A stretch of DNA of 64,000 nucleotides from Candidatus Rifleibacteriota bacterium (GTDB taxonomy: Bacteria; Muiribacteriota; Ozemobacteria; Ozemobacterales; Ozemobacteraceae). A program made the position numbers and the translations under genes. The stretch's first letter is position 1; every line of letters starts with the position of its first letter. The notes under the pieces were generated by a model, which saw nothing but the letters and a program-made list of their open reading frames with translations, did not search any database and was not told the DNA's origin. This document shows, one piece after another, positions 5,069-14,324 of the stretch. The DNA is taken from positions 1 to 64,000 of the forward strand of contig CAJOND010000006.1 in NCBI GenBank assembly GCA_905236675.1. The letters are read 5' to 3'.

Positions 5069-7972
5069 TTATTCTCTAATTCCTACCAATTCGTATATGT
5101 TATATTTTCGTGTTTTCCCTTTTATCGATACTCTACGAAGAAATTTAACCTTTGCTTTTCCTTTGGTAAGTCCTATGGTTATACCAGATATGATTATGCC
5201 TGTTTGTTTTGTGCCATTCTTTGATTCTGCTTTGAATCTTGCAGCAAGATTAACAGGATTGCCTATTACGGTAAAGTCAAGTTTGCCTGAATAAGAGCCA
5301 ATTTTCCCTGATATTACTTTCCCTGAAGCTATGCCAGTATAGAGTTCTGGTAAACCTGCCTTTTTAACTTTTTCTACTAGCTTTAAAGCGGCATTAGCAG
5401 CTCTTAAACCATGCGATGGCATATCGGGATTATCTCTGAAAACAAGCATTATTGTGTCTCCGATTATTTTATCTATACTACCTCTGAATTCTTTTACAAC
5501 TTCTTCTGCAATAGACATGAAATTGCTTAGAAGCTGAATAGATTCTTGCGGAGTTTTTTGCTGACTTAACTTATCATAATCTTTTATTGCAGAAAACACT
5601 ATTGTAGCTTCTAAATATTCTCCACCTGGTTTTAAATTAATTTCTTCTGTTTCCGCTATGTTAGAAAATGCATCTTCCGAAACATAGGATTTCAATATGT
5701 TTCTTTTTTTTAGCCCCATTACTAGGTTTCTAAAATTGTTATTTAATTCTTCAAATTCATCTCCGCTTTTTATTTCTGTATCCCAGTTCTCTCCACCATG
5801 AGCTATGGCATTTGCATTTGACGCTAGGAGTAAGACTGGCTCAATAACTATTGTATCAAGCAGTTTATTTGAAAAATAAATTAATAATAAAAGATATAAT
5901 AAAATATAAAGAATTGTTTTTAGTATAAAAAATTTTTCATTAAAACTATTTATTTTTTTTATAATAGCAACAGCTAGGTGTGGAACTTTCTGATTGAGTT
6001 TTGTTATTATAGTTCTATTTTTTAAGTTGAATTGTTTTGATTTTAATTCTTTTAAACAAATATCTTGATCTTCTTTTGATATATTATTAGTCCCAGACCA
6101 AATTTCTGCATTTCCACTTTTATCTGTTGGCAAAAATGCATAGGTTATTTCATAATCATTTTTTGTTTCACGAAAACCATTTTTAAAATATTTATTTAAG
6201 AAGAAAGATAATATGGGCTTAGGTTCAAATTTTGCACAGAAAATACCTAATATTTTTTGTGAGTTTTTTTTATGCAAATGAAGCAAAGTATACCAGGTCA
6301 TTGTTTTCTGACTGAATAACGAGTTTAGTTCACCTGTATTTAAAAGAGATGGGTTGATATCTGTCGATTTTATTTTATGATTAGCTACATATATATAGTC
6401 TTGTGCTTCTCCGTATTGTGGATTGTCTTCATTTATAAATTTTAATACTCTAGCTGGTATGTTTTGTGAAATAGCTTCTGTTTCTTCATCTAAAATCTCG
6501 TTAGATAATCTTTGAGGAATAATTCTTGTGATTTGATTTGAGTTGTCTATAGTTAGAAGTGATTTCAAATTCTCTGGTAAAACATCGAAGTCTAATAATA
6601 TTATTTCTTTACTTAGTGGAATATCTTCTTCGATTTTTGATAATAAATTGTTAAACTCTTCAGTATTAAAATTAGGTTTTTCTAGGTTTTTTGCTAATTT
6701 ATCGATATGTATTTTTAAACTGGTCTCTATTTCAGTTAAATAATATTCCAATTCTTGGCTAGAAGATTGCAATTTTACATTAGCATGATGCTCAACCGAT
6801 ATTTTAGATATGAAAAGGTTAAAATTTTCTATAGAGTAGATTCCCAGAGTAAATATTGAAAAAGGGAATATTGCAGCAACAGTAAATAATGTAATGATTT
6901 TGTATTTGAATTTCCAGTTTGTATTAAATCCAAAAAGACTAATATGTAAAAAATAAACTGCTGATAATATAATTATGAACAAAGCAAAATAATTAATTAT
7001 TCTTTCTATTGTTTTTAGATATTTATTTTCTTCATCTAATGGAATGTTATATTCTATGTATGGAATCAGATGACCATATTTTAAATTTAAATCAGCAGAT
7101 CCTCCATGAAGAACATGTCTTATAAATCTTAAGTTGGTTGGTGCGAGAATAAAAATTCCTTTTTTATCTTGTTTTAAACCACTATGGAAAGCTGGTTTAA
7201 CAGATAAGGATAACTCTTCTTCTTTGTTTTTGTTTATATCGATTTCTTTAAAAACTATTCTAGTTTCAGGAAAGCTTTCGTGAAGAGTATCTAACATTTT
7301 ATGAAAGGAAAAGTCTTTCCCTTTCATTACTGCGAAGAGGGTATAGTAATCTTTACTTGGTTTTTCAAAATTTATAAGAAAGAAATATAATTCTCCTTCA
7401 TTTATAACAGAAAAATTAACTGACACTTTGTCGAATGAAATTTCTATAGGTGTCGGCGTTTTAAATAATGCTTGCAGACGTGAGCCTAATTGATTTTGAA
7501 CTTTTTTTATTTCAACTTTGTTATTTGAGGAAGAAGCTTTTAAATAATTAGCGATACTTGTTTTTATAAAATTTATAGAAGTTATATTAGTTGCTTTAGG
7601 ACTTTTAATTAAAAAAGAACTGTTGTGAGCTTTATCAAAGAAAATGCATAACAGGCTTTCACCACATAGTGTGTTATCTATGCAGGCTTTTAAAGCCTCC
7701 AATGGTTGATTTGTATCTAATTTTTTTATTAAATCTAATCTTTTTTCAATAAAATTCTCTGGTATAATTAATTGATTATAGTTTTTTAATCGCTCAAATG
7801 ATGAGTTAATCAAGTCTGTTTTATAAAAATAAAGATATTCATATTTAAAATAATCGAAACTGATTATAGATATAATTGATGGAAGTAAAAAGAGAATAAA
7901 CCAGACCAGCCAAAGTTGTAACTTAGGTATGTCTATCTTTTTTACAAGTTTTACTGATTTATTATCTGACAT
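5069..7972 (-). CDS. Membrane class III cyclase subunit lacking the first metal Asp (subunit B)
   Basis: This 967-residue sensor cyclase has four membrane segments (about residues 17-37, 324-346, 354-378 and 679-703) enclosing two large extracytoplasmic regions. A HAMP-like linker and a class III nucleotidyl cyclase domain (about 785-960) follow. The substrate Lys and second metal Asp are in DKIIGDTIMLVF, the adenine Asp in KLDFTV, and the transition-state Asn908 and Arg912 in VNLAARF. The first metal Asp, expected in FSDI, is Ala795 (FSAIK; GCA codon at 5590-5588). A homodimer should therefore be inactive. Its start overlaps the 3' end of the upstream cyclase gene by 11 nt, consistent with translational coupling. 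The upstream partner has the reciprocal defect, so I infer that it supplies Asn/Arg to a heterodimeric cyclase. Whether the product is cAMP or cGMP cannot be shown; the Lys/Asp pair favours ATP. Confidence 0.85.
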   Translation of the reverse strand: MSDNKSVKLVKKIDIPKLQLWLVWFILFLLPSIISIISFDYFKYEYLYFYKTDLINSSFERLKNYNQLIIPENFIEKRLDLIKKLDTNQPLEALKACIDNTLCGESLLCIFFDKAHNSSFLIKSPKATNITSINFIKTSIANYLKASSSNNKVEIKKVQNQLGSRLQALFKTPTPIEISFDKVSVNFSVINEGELYFFLINFEKPSKDYYTLFAVMKGKDFSFHKMLDTLHESFPETRIVFKEIDINKNKEEELSLSVKPAFHSGLKQDKKGIFILAPTNLRFIRHVLHGGSADLNLKYGHLIPYIEYNIPLDEENKYLKTIERIINYFALFIIILSAVYFLHISLFGFNTNWKFKYKIITLFTVAAIFPFSIFTLGIYSIENFNLFISKISVEHHANVKLQSSSQELEYYLTEIETSLKIHIDKLAKNLEKPNFNTEEFNNLLSKIEEDIPLSKEIILLDFDVLPENLKSLLTIDNSNQITRIIPQRLSNEILDEETEAISQNIPARVLKFINEDNPQYGEAQDYIYVANHKIKSTDINPSLLNTGELNSLFSQKTMTWYTLLHLHKKNSQKILGIFCAKFEPKPILSFFLNKYFKNGFRETKNDYEITYAFLPTDKSGNAEIWSGTNNISKEDQDICLKELKSKQFNLKNRTIITKLNQKVPHLAVAIIKKINSFNEKFFILKTILYILLYLLLLIYFSNKLLDTIVIEPVLLLASNANAIAHGGENWDTEIKSGDEFEELNNNFRNLVMGLKKRNILKSYVSEDAFSNIAETEEINLKPGGEYLEATIVFSAIKDYDKLSQQKTPQESIQLLSNFMSIAEEVVKEFRGSIDKIIGDTIMLVFRDNPDMPSHGLRAANAALKLVEKVKKAGLPELYTGIASGKVISGKIGSYSGKLDFTVIGNPVNLAARFKAESKNGTKQTGIIISGITIGLTKGKAKVKFLRRVSIKGKTRKYNIYELVGIRE

Positions 7973-10964
7973 CTATTAATTCTACCGATTCTTCATCAAA
8001 TGTTTTATATTTTAAACTGTCTTTGCTTTCAGCAATTTCTTGTAGTGAAGCTTTGCTAATTAATATTTTTGATTCTGTTTGTTTTGTCTTTGCTTCTAGA
8101 TTAGCAGCTCTATTGATAACTTCCCCATTTACAGAAAAATCTTTACGGCCTTTTGAGGTTCCTATAGTCCCTGAAATTGCAAAATCAGTATCGATGCCTA
8201 TTCCATTTTCTATTGTAAACAAACCTTTGTTCTGACGTTCTAAGTTAAGCTCAGATAATGCTTTTCTCATGGCTAATGCTGCTTTTGCTGCTCTTATGAC
8301 TTTGTCTTCTCTGTTAGATTCATCGTAGAATACTGCTTGAATGGCATCTTCGATATATTTGTCTATTATTCCTCCATTAGCAGTAATCTGCTGTTGCATC
8401 TTTGTAAAATATGAATTTAGCATCTCCACAATAACAGAAGGTTCGTATTTTTCACTTATTCCTGTAAAATTTCGTATATCGGAAGAAAGAACCGTAACTT
8501 TTTCCTGGGTACCGTTAACTGATTCTTGTATTGGATTGTTTTCCACATATTGAACCAATCTGTCAGATACAAAACGTTTTATCTGCTCTTTTTGTTTTAA
8601 TGCAATAGACATTTCGTTGAAAGCATTTGTTATATAATTAAATTCATCTTTTGAAAATGATTCTAATATTAAGCCTAGATTATTTTCATTAAGCTTTTTA
8701 ATACCTTCATTAAAGATACTAATTGGTTTATTAATGAAATGAGATATTAGTTTGCTAAGTAATATTAAAAGGAAAGTTGCATAAGTAAGAAGAAGTGGAA
8801 ATATTAAACTGGTTATAAAAGATAATTTTGTGTTAACTAGTGACTTAGCTGTTCCTGCAATAACAAAAGGGTTTTTGTCGGAAATTACCCATTCATTTAA
8901 TGTGGTTTCATTTCCTGTTTTTATTTTTTCATTACCACTGTCATGGATGTAAATCACTTTATAAATTAAATCATTAATATTGTCATTTATACTAGTATAA
9001 GGAATTTGTATTCTGTTAAAATCCTTAGATGAAATATTTTGGGCTATTGTAATGGCGATATTTGAGTCATAAGCATATTTATAATTTGGTTTAGACCAGA
9101 ATGGGTTGGTTTCTGAATATCTCTTGAGAATATTAAACCGTCTATTTGAAAGTCCATTCATTTCGCTTATAAAGTAATAATTGTTGTTGATTTTATCCTT
9201 GGCATAAAAGTATATTGAACTGTCGTAATTTTTTATACCATAAGGATTTTTGTGTGGTACTGATTCTTGACTAGCACTGTTTATTTCAATTTTAGAATTG
9301 TTATATTTTTCAATTAGTGACAAAACAAATATCTCTGTATTATCTTTATTTCTATTCTTTAATAGACCTAAATTACTCAAGTATGTTTTAATTATATATT
9401 CCATTAATTTATTTTTTAATTCATCTTTTTTTAAAGATTTATTTTTATTGGATGAGTTTTCTGTTTTTCCCATAGGATTTCGTAGAATGTCGAGGTTGTA
9501 AAATTCTCCATTATCGGAAGTTACCGATAAATCATTGGTGAAATTTAGAAACCAAAACTTATTGTCAGGGTTTTCAATTATTTTTTCAAAGAAGGTGTTT
9601 GGAAAATTGCTGAAATTATTATTGGCTATTATTCTCTTTATTTCAAAAATAGAAGATAAGCGCCTGACAGAGATTTCTTCATTTAATAGTGAATAGTTTT
9701 CTAGTGAATTATGTAGATTTTTACTTACATTTATATCTATTAAATCTTTTAAATTATGCGTTATGGTAAGAGTTAATAAACCTATTCCTGTTATTGGAAG
9801 AAAAATTACCAGACTTAAGATAAACACTAGTTTTTTGGTTAATTTAATCTTAAATAGTTGATAATTATTCGCAAATATTATTCTTAATATAATAAATAAT
9901 AATATAGAAAAAATAGTTAGAATTTTAAGTCCTAGAGTTAGTGATTTCAAGTAATTATACTCGTCAGGATAGTTTATGCTTATAGTAATATGTTTGCTTA
10001 ATAAATAGGATTTATCAATATTTCTTAATCTTTTAAAAATATCTATTTGATTTATAAAAACAGTTGGAAAATTAATTTCATAATTAATACTATTAGAATC
10101 TTTAATGTTTTCAGATTTATCTAAGTTATCAACTAATTTTATATTTATGTCTGGCTCATTATTCGAAATAGCAAATTCCAGAATCTGTTCGGGATCAATG
10201 CTTTTTTGTGGAATTAATAAAGAATAAAAACCATGAATAGTATTTCGACTGATTGTCTCTTTTATTATTGGATATAAAGCTTGCTTTTCATAATAATCAG
10301 TAAATATGGGGGATTCATTTCTGTTATAACCATTGAATCGGCTAATATATTTATAACAAATAGGTGTGTAATAATGGAAACTTAAATTATGTTGATTTAA
10401 ATACTCTTCTAATTCACTTAGTATTTTTATTTTATCTTTTTTTAATTCTGTATTGAAATAATTATTGTGCCTATCTCTAACTTTACTTATTTCAAAGAAA
10501 CTTTTTGCTTCAAGAAATGTTTTTTCATCCTTATTCTCTTTTAAGTATTTTTCTAGCTTTGGACAATAGTATGCATATAGGTCTTTTAAATCTTTGGTAC
10601 CTACGGTTATTGCTATAGGATCATATTTATCCTTCGTTAATTCAACAAGTTTATCTAATAATTCTTTATTATATAAATCTTTTAATTCAGAATCATAAGT
10701 TACTTTTGTAATCAGATTATTGGGTATCTCTGGGAAAAGATCTGCATGTATTTTATTAAATTCTTGTTTTAAATAGATAAAGGGATTAAGTTTTTTAGTT
10801 ATTTTATTGGCTGTATTGAGTTTTTTTTCTTGTTGGTTTTCTTCTATTCTATCAAGGGCTAAGTCAATCTCTCGGGTTGTGTGGTAATATAAAAAAATCA
10901 AAGGAATTGTAAATACAAGAAAGCCTGGTATTAAGGTTTTTAAATGGCTTTTTTTTATAATCAT
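7962..10964 (-). CDS. Membrane class III cyclase subunit lacking the transition-state Arg (subunit A)
   Basis: This 1000-residue protein has the same architecture as the gene that follows it. Membrane segments lie near residues 10-28, 340-365, 378-402 and 711-740 with two extracytoplasmic regions, then HAMP (about 741-795) and a class III cyclase domain (about 818-990). Both metal-binding Asp residues are present (Asp829 in SSDIRNFT, and the Asp in DKYIEDAIQAVF), as are the adenine-site Lys and Asp (RKDFSV). The transition-state Asn is kept, but the essential Arg four residues later is Asn955 (INRAANL; AAT codon at 8102-8100). Gly in the usual KxxGD is Glu. It starts 12 nt after the PP2C stop with no clear Shine-Dalgarno, so translation may be coupled. 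I infer that it supplies the metal site in a heterodimer with the downstream product. Confidence 0.85.
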   Translation of the reverse strand: MIIKKSHLKTLIPGFLVFTIPLIFLYYHTTREIDLALDRIEENQQEKKLNTANKITKKLNPFIYLKQEFNKIHADLFPEIPNNLITKVTYDSELKDLYNKELLDKLVELTKDKYDPIAITVGTKDLKDLYAYYCPKLEKYLKENKDEKTFLEAKSFFEISKVRDRHNNYFNTELKKDKIKILSELEEYLNQHNLSFHYYTPICYKYISRFNGYNRNESPIFTDYYEKQALYPIIKETISRNTIHGFYSLLIPQKSIDPEQILEFAISNNEPDINIKLVDNLDKSENIKDSNSINYEINFPTVFINQIDIFKRLRNIDKSYLLSKHITISINYPDEYNYLKSLTLGLKILTIFSILLFIILRIIFANNYQLFKIKLTKKLVFILSLVIFLPITGIGLLTLTITHNLKDLIDINVSKNLHNSLENYSLLNEEISVRRLSSIFEIKRIIANNNFSNFPNTFFEKIIENPDNKFWFLNFTNDLSVTSDNGEFYNLDILRNPMGKTENSSNKNKSLKKDELKNKLMEYIIKTYLSNLGLLKNRNKDNTEIFVLSLIEKYNNSKIEINSASQESVPHKNPYGIKNYDSSIYFYAKDKINNNYYFISEMNGLSNRRFNILKRYSETNPFWSKPNYKYAYDSNIAITIAQNISSKDFNRIQIPYTSINDNINDLIYKVIYIHDSGNEKIKTGNETTLNEWVISDKNPFVIAGTAKSLVNTKLSFITSLIFPLLLTYATFLLILLSKLISHFINKPISIFNEGIKKLNENNLGLILESFSKDEFNYITNAFNEMSIALKQKEQIKRFVSDRLVQYVENNPIQESVNGTQEKVTVLSSDIRNFTGISEKYEPSVIVEMLNSYFTKMQQQITANGGIIDKYIEDAIQAVFYDESNREDKVIRAAKAALAMRKALSELNLERQNKGLFTIENGIGIDTDFAISGTIGTSKGRKDFSVNGEVINRAANLEAKTKQTESKILISKASLQEIAESKDSLKYKTFDEESVELIDVR

Positions 10965-10976
10965 AAGTAAGATTTA

Positions 10977-13853
10977 CTAGCAGTATTGAAGAGGATTTCT
11001 TCTTAATATAATGAAAGTAATATCATCTGCCAATTCTGCTTCACCATGATGATTCTTAAATACTTCTAAAAGATAATCTTTCATTTTTTCAGCAGATTGA
11101 ATCTGATAATCAGTTATAAGTTTGTTAAATTCATTATAGCCAAACATTTCGCCTTTATCATTTTCTGCTTCAGGAAAACCATCTGTATAAAGGAAGAGAG
11201 TTTCACCTTCACCTAAATAATCAGATTCAATCGTATATCGGCTTCTTTTCTTGCTTACCCCCATTGGTATTGATGGCATTCCAACTGTTCTTAAACTGCC
11301 TATTCCTTGGGATTTAATCATCGGATTAGGATGGCCTGCATTGCAAATAGATAATTCTCCAGTGTTTTTATCTAAAATTATTGCACAGAAAGTCATTAGT
11401 TTTTTCTTCTTTAAGAGATCACAAATCATATTGCTAGTATAAGTAACTACTTCGTTTAGAGGAATATTATGTTTTACAAAATCATAGATTGATGCCTTGA
11501 CCATAGCAGTCAAAATCGATGAAGAAACTCCATGGCCTGTAACATCACCAATTACAACTAGGACTTTGTCTTCTGATATTTCAAAAAGATCTGCGTAATC
11601 TCCACCTACGTCTGCTGCCATTTGGTTATAAACTATACAATCGTATCCCTCTAACTTGTATTTCCCTGTTGGAATTAGGCATTGTTGAACCGCACCTGCA
11701 AGTAGCAAATCTTTTATTTCTATCATCATCTGATTAAATGCGTTCCCTAGGTTACCTAATTCATCTCTGTTTTTTATTTCTATTTGAGTATCTGTATTAC
11801 GATTTTTTAAAGCAATCAGACCTCTATCTAATTCTTTTATTGGCGTTATAAAGTTTTGGGATAAAAGTAAACCAGTGAAGATAGAAATGACTAGCAGTAA
11901 AAGCATAAAGGTATATATTGAAGAACGAAATCTATCTATTTTGTAATCTATTTCAGAAATTGGATACATACAGAGGCAGAAACAATCTTTTAATCTGCTT
12001 CCCGGCAAACATAGACAAATATATTTTTGGTTTTCATAATTTATTTTGGCTGATTCAACAGTTTTATTTAAATTAGATAGATTGATTAAATCTTTTATTT
12101 CCTCATTGTTGCTTGCACTTTCAGGAACATACATTTGAGTTGCATAATGCAAATTTACTATTCTGAGATTGGTTTGTTCGTATGTAAATCTTTTTTGAGC
12201 AAGAGATTTGAAGTAAGAAACAGTATTATGTCTGCAGTGAGAATTTCCGAAACAGAAAGCTACTGGATTATTATGATCTGGGTAATAATTCCACCACCAA
12301 TATGCGCCTACTTCATTAAAGTTTTGAAATATTATTTGCTCTGGTCTCTCAAATATATATGCAAAACCTGATATGGGATTCTCAAATAAGTTTCCAACCA
12401 TTATATCTGATTGGCTTAGTTTAACTCCTGCTTTATTTAGCCGTTCAGGGCAAAATCTGTCAAGGCATAAAAGCTCTATAACTCTGCTTATATCACCAGT
12501 TCTACTATTGCTTTCATTTGTATTAGTAGTATAAATTTGGGTTTGATCAATATTCCAGATATCTAACCAGTTAAACATTTCTTGAATAGTATTATTTTCG
12601 CCGACTATTTCTTTAAGCTTTTGTTCTACTTCTTCACTTGTTGGTGCTTTTTTCCCGCTAAAACTAGCAAGATAATTATCTAACTTAATAAAGCAATTTC
12701 TTATTTCTTCTTCTTTAAATTTATAATCATTATCTATATTATTTAAAACATCTAACATACCTTTTTTAAGACTGTTTTCTGTTGCTGTTCTATAAAAATC
12801 CAAAGTCGTGTAAGATAAAACCCATAGACTTAAAGTAGGCATATATACTGCTAAAGAAAAAAGAAAAATAAGTTTGTATCTTATAGATAAATACATTCCC
12901 TCTTTGTTTGAGTAATTCTTAAAGAAGAAGATGCTAACTAATATAAGAACTATTAATATTATTGAAGTAAATATAATAAAATGATTTCTATATTTATTAG
13001 GCTGTTCTATTTTTTGTCCGAATAGAAGTTTATAATTATCTGAATCAAATCCTTTCCAAACAATATTATTGTCTATAAAGCCGTCTAAAAATCTTTCTGA
13101 AACACTTTCTTCAAAAGAGATTACTTTATGGGAAAAAGTATTATTTTTAATTTCTTTGGTTGATTTATCATAAAGAATAATCGGCTGTTCCAAATTCGTT
13201 AATTCTTTAGCTTTATCTTCAATAATTTCCAGATTAGATTTTGAATATTCAATAAAGATAATGATACCTGCATATTGTTTATCTAAGTTTTTAGAATAAA
13301 AAAGTCCTTTTTTACTTGAATTAAAAGTCGGTATACAGTTTTCCGACTGATTTTTCATAATTTGACTATTAAAGTCGGTTCCCATTATAAGGTCTTCATC
13401 TATAGCTCTATTGGGATAGTCGGCATTTTCTATATTATGAATATCTTTCCATGCATATGAAAAAAAACGTTGTTCATAATCAAGTAAATTTTGATTGTTT
13501 ATTAAATTTGAGTCCTTGTCAAAAAGGGCGCAGCGAAAATTAACTCCTGAATTTAAGCTTGATTCTTCTATTATTCTAGATATTTCTTTTAGATTTATAT
13601 TATCTATATAAGGAGAAAGAGTTTGAACTAGTTTTTGAAATCTTGGTTTATAGTAATCAATGGGAGTAGTTTTAATCATAAAATCAGTTGCTCTTTCCGA
13701 GAGCTTTGATTTTATATTTTCAATATCATGGTTCTTATCTATGCTTACAATTAAAGAATAGAGAAATATAATAAAAAAAGCAGGCAATAATATAATTAGG
13801 AGATAAGTCGGTAAAATTTTTTTATAAGGATTATCACCAGTATTACTACTCAT
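10977..13853 (-). CDS. Membrane sensor PP2C-type (SpoIIE/RsbU) serine phosphatase
   Basis: This 958-residue protein has membrane segments near residues 14-38, 289-310, 323-346 and 641-661, two extracytoplasmic regions and a HAMP domain (about 662-715). A SpoIIE-type PP2C phosphatase domain follows (about 720-955). The metal-binding motifs are intact: MAADVGGDYAD, GDVTGHG, NAGHPNP, LYTDGFPEA and ADDITFIIL. Such phosphatases usually dephosphorylate anti-sigma-factor antagonists or other Ser/Thr phosphoproteins in partner-switching circuits. No antagonist or anti-sigma gene is seen nearby. Its layout matches the two cyclases downstream, so the three sensors probably arose by duplication with exchange of output domains. 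The ATG overlaps the stop of the upstream metalloregulator by 4 nt (ATGA), giving a tight operon. Confidence 0.9.
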   Translation of the reverse strand: MSSNTGDNPYKKILPTYLLIILLPAFFIIFLYSLIVSIDKNHDIENIKSKLSERATDFMIKTTPIDYYKPRFQKLVQTLSPYIDNINLKEISRIIEESSLNSGVNFRCALFDKDSNLINNQNLLDYEQRFFSYAWKDIHNIENADYPNRAIDEDLIMGTDFNSQIMKNQSENCIPTFNSSKKGLFYSKNLDKQYAGIIIFIEYSKSNLEIIEDKAKELTNLEQPIILYDKSTKEIKNNTFSHKVISFEESVSERFLDGFIDNNIVWKGFDSDNYKLLFGQKIEQPNKYRNHFIIFTSIILIVLILVSIFFFKNYSNKEGMYLSIRYKLIFLFSLAVYMPTLSLWVLSYTTLDFYRTATENSLKKGMLDVLNNIDNDYKFKEEEIRNCFIKLDNYLASFSGKKAPTSEEVEQKLKEIVGENNTIQEMFNWLDIWNIDQTQIYTTNTNESNSRTGDISRVIELLCLDRFCPERLNKAGVKLSQSDIMVGNLFENPISGFAYIFERPEQIIFQNFNEVGAYWWWNYYPDHNNPVAFCFGNSHCRHNTVSYFKSLAQKRFTYEQTNLRIVNLHYATQMYVPESASNNEEIKDLINLSNLNKTVESAKINYENQKYICLCLPGSRLKDCFCLCMYPISEIDYKIDRFRSSIYTFMLLLLVISIFTGLLLSQNFITPIKELDRGLIALKNRNTDTQIEIKNRDELGNLGNAFNQMMIEIKDLLLAGAVQQCLIPTGKYKLEGYDCIVYNQMAADVGGDYADLFEISEDKVLVVIGDVTGHGVSSSILTAMVKASIYDFVKHNIPLNEVVTYTSNMICDLLKKKKLMTFCAIILDKNTGELSICNAGHPNPMIKSQGIGSLRTVGMPSIPMGVSKKRSRYTIESDYLGEGETLFLYTDGFPEAENDKGEMFGYNEFNKLITDYQIQSAEKMKDYLLEVFKNHHGEAELADDITFIILRRNPLQYC

Positions 13854-14242
13854 TCCAGATTTTTTTTGTTTTCTAAGGTTTTGGCAAAAGATTCAATTCT
13901 TTCTATTATTTCAGGAGATATCTGATGTTCTAGCTTACAAGCTTCTTTTTCTGAATAAGTTTCATCGAATCCTAAAACATTATGAAGAAAGTTTCGTAGA
14001 ATATTGTGGTATTTATTTAATGATTCTATTACTTCTTTGCCTTTTGGGGAAAGGGTAACCGGTCTGTAAGAGTGGTAATTTATCAAACCATTTTCGGCTA
14101 ATCTCTGAAGCGCACTAGTCACAGAGGAACGTTTGCAACCCATTTTTTCAGCTAATACAGAAGGACTTACTGCTCCGTCTTCTGCCTGAATATCTGCAAT
14201 TGCTTCAAGATAGGACTCTAGTGCTAATGATACGCGTTGCAT
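13850..14242 (-). CDS. DtxR/MntR-family metal-dependent regulator
   Basis: This 130-residue protein consists of an N-terminal winged helix (about residues 1-65, with GCKRSSVTSALQRLAENGLI as recognition region) and a dimerisation/metal-binding domain. There is no C-terminal SH3 extension. The ligand region EACKLEHQIS matches the Cys-x-x-Glu-His arrangement of iron-type DtxR/IdeR, and the upstream His is in KYHNILRNFL. The ligand at the DtxR Met10 position appears to be Ser (LESYLEAI), so metal preference is uncertain. An upstream in-frame start at 14281 is possible, but ATG at 14242 has AAGGAG six nt before it. As first gene of the operon it may couple metal status to expression of the phosphatase and cyclases. 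Confidence 0.85.
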   Translation of the reverse strand: MQRVSLALESYLEAIADIQAEDGAVSPSVLAEKMGCKRSSVTSALQRLAENGLINYHSYRPVTLSPKGKEVIESLNKYHNILRNFLHNVLGFDETYSEKEACKLEHQISPEIIERIESFAKTLENKKNLE

Positions 14243-14279
14243 TATCCACTCCTTGCCTGATAAAACTATATTATCTCTC

Positions 14280-14309
14280 AAGATACTATTTATTGCTTTG
14301 GTTAGTCAA
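14280..14309 (-). promoter_or_regulatory. Putative promoter of the metalloregulator-sensor operon
   Basis: On the minus strand TTGACT (14309-14304), an 18-nt spacer and TATCTT (14285-14280) precede the regulator start by about 38 nt. The leader holds the AAGGAG ribosome-binding site. The promoter lies in the short gap after ribF, so this operon need not depend on readthrough from the translation operon. Confidence 0.45.
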
Positions 14310-14324
14310 CTTATAAAAGAAATC

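Noticed and set aside
10977-13853. PP2C protein considered as a third degenerate output domain
   Set aside because: All metal-binding motifs (GGDYAD, GDVTGHG, YTDGF, DDITF) are intact, so it is probably an active phosphatase.
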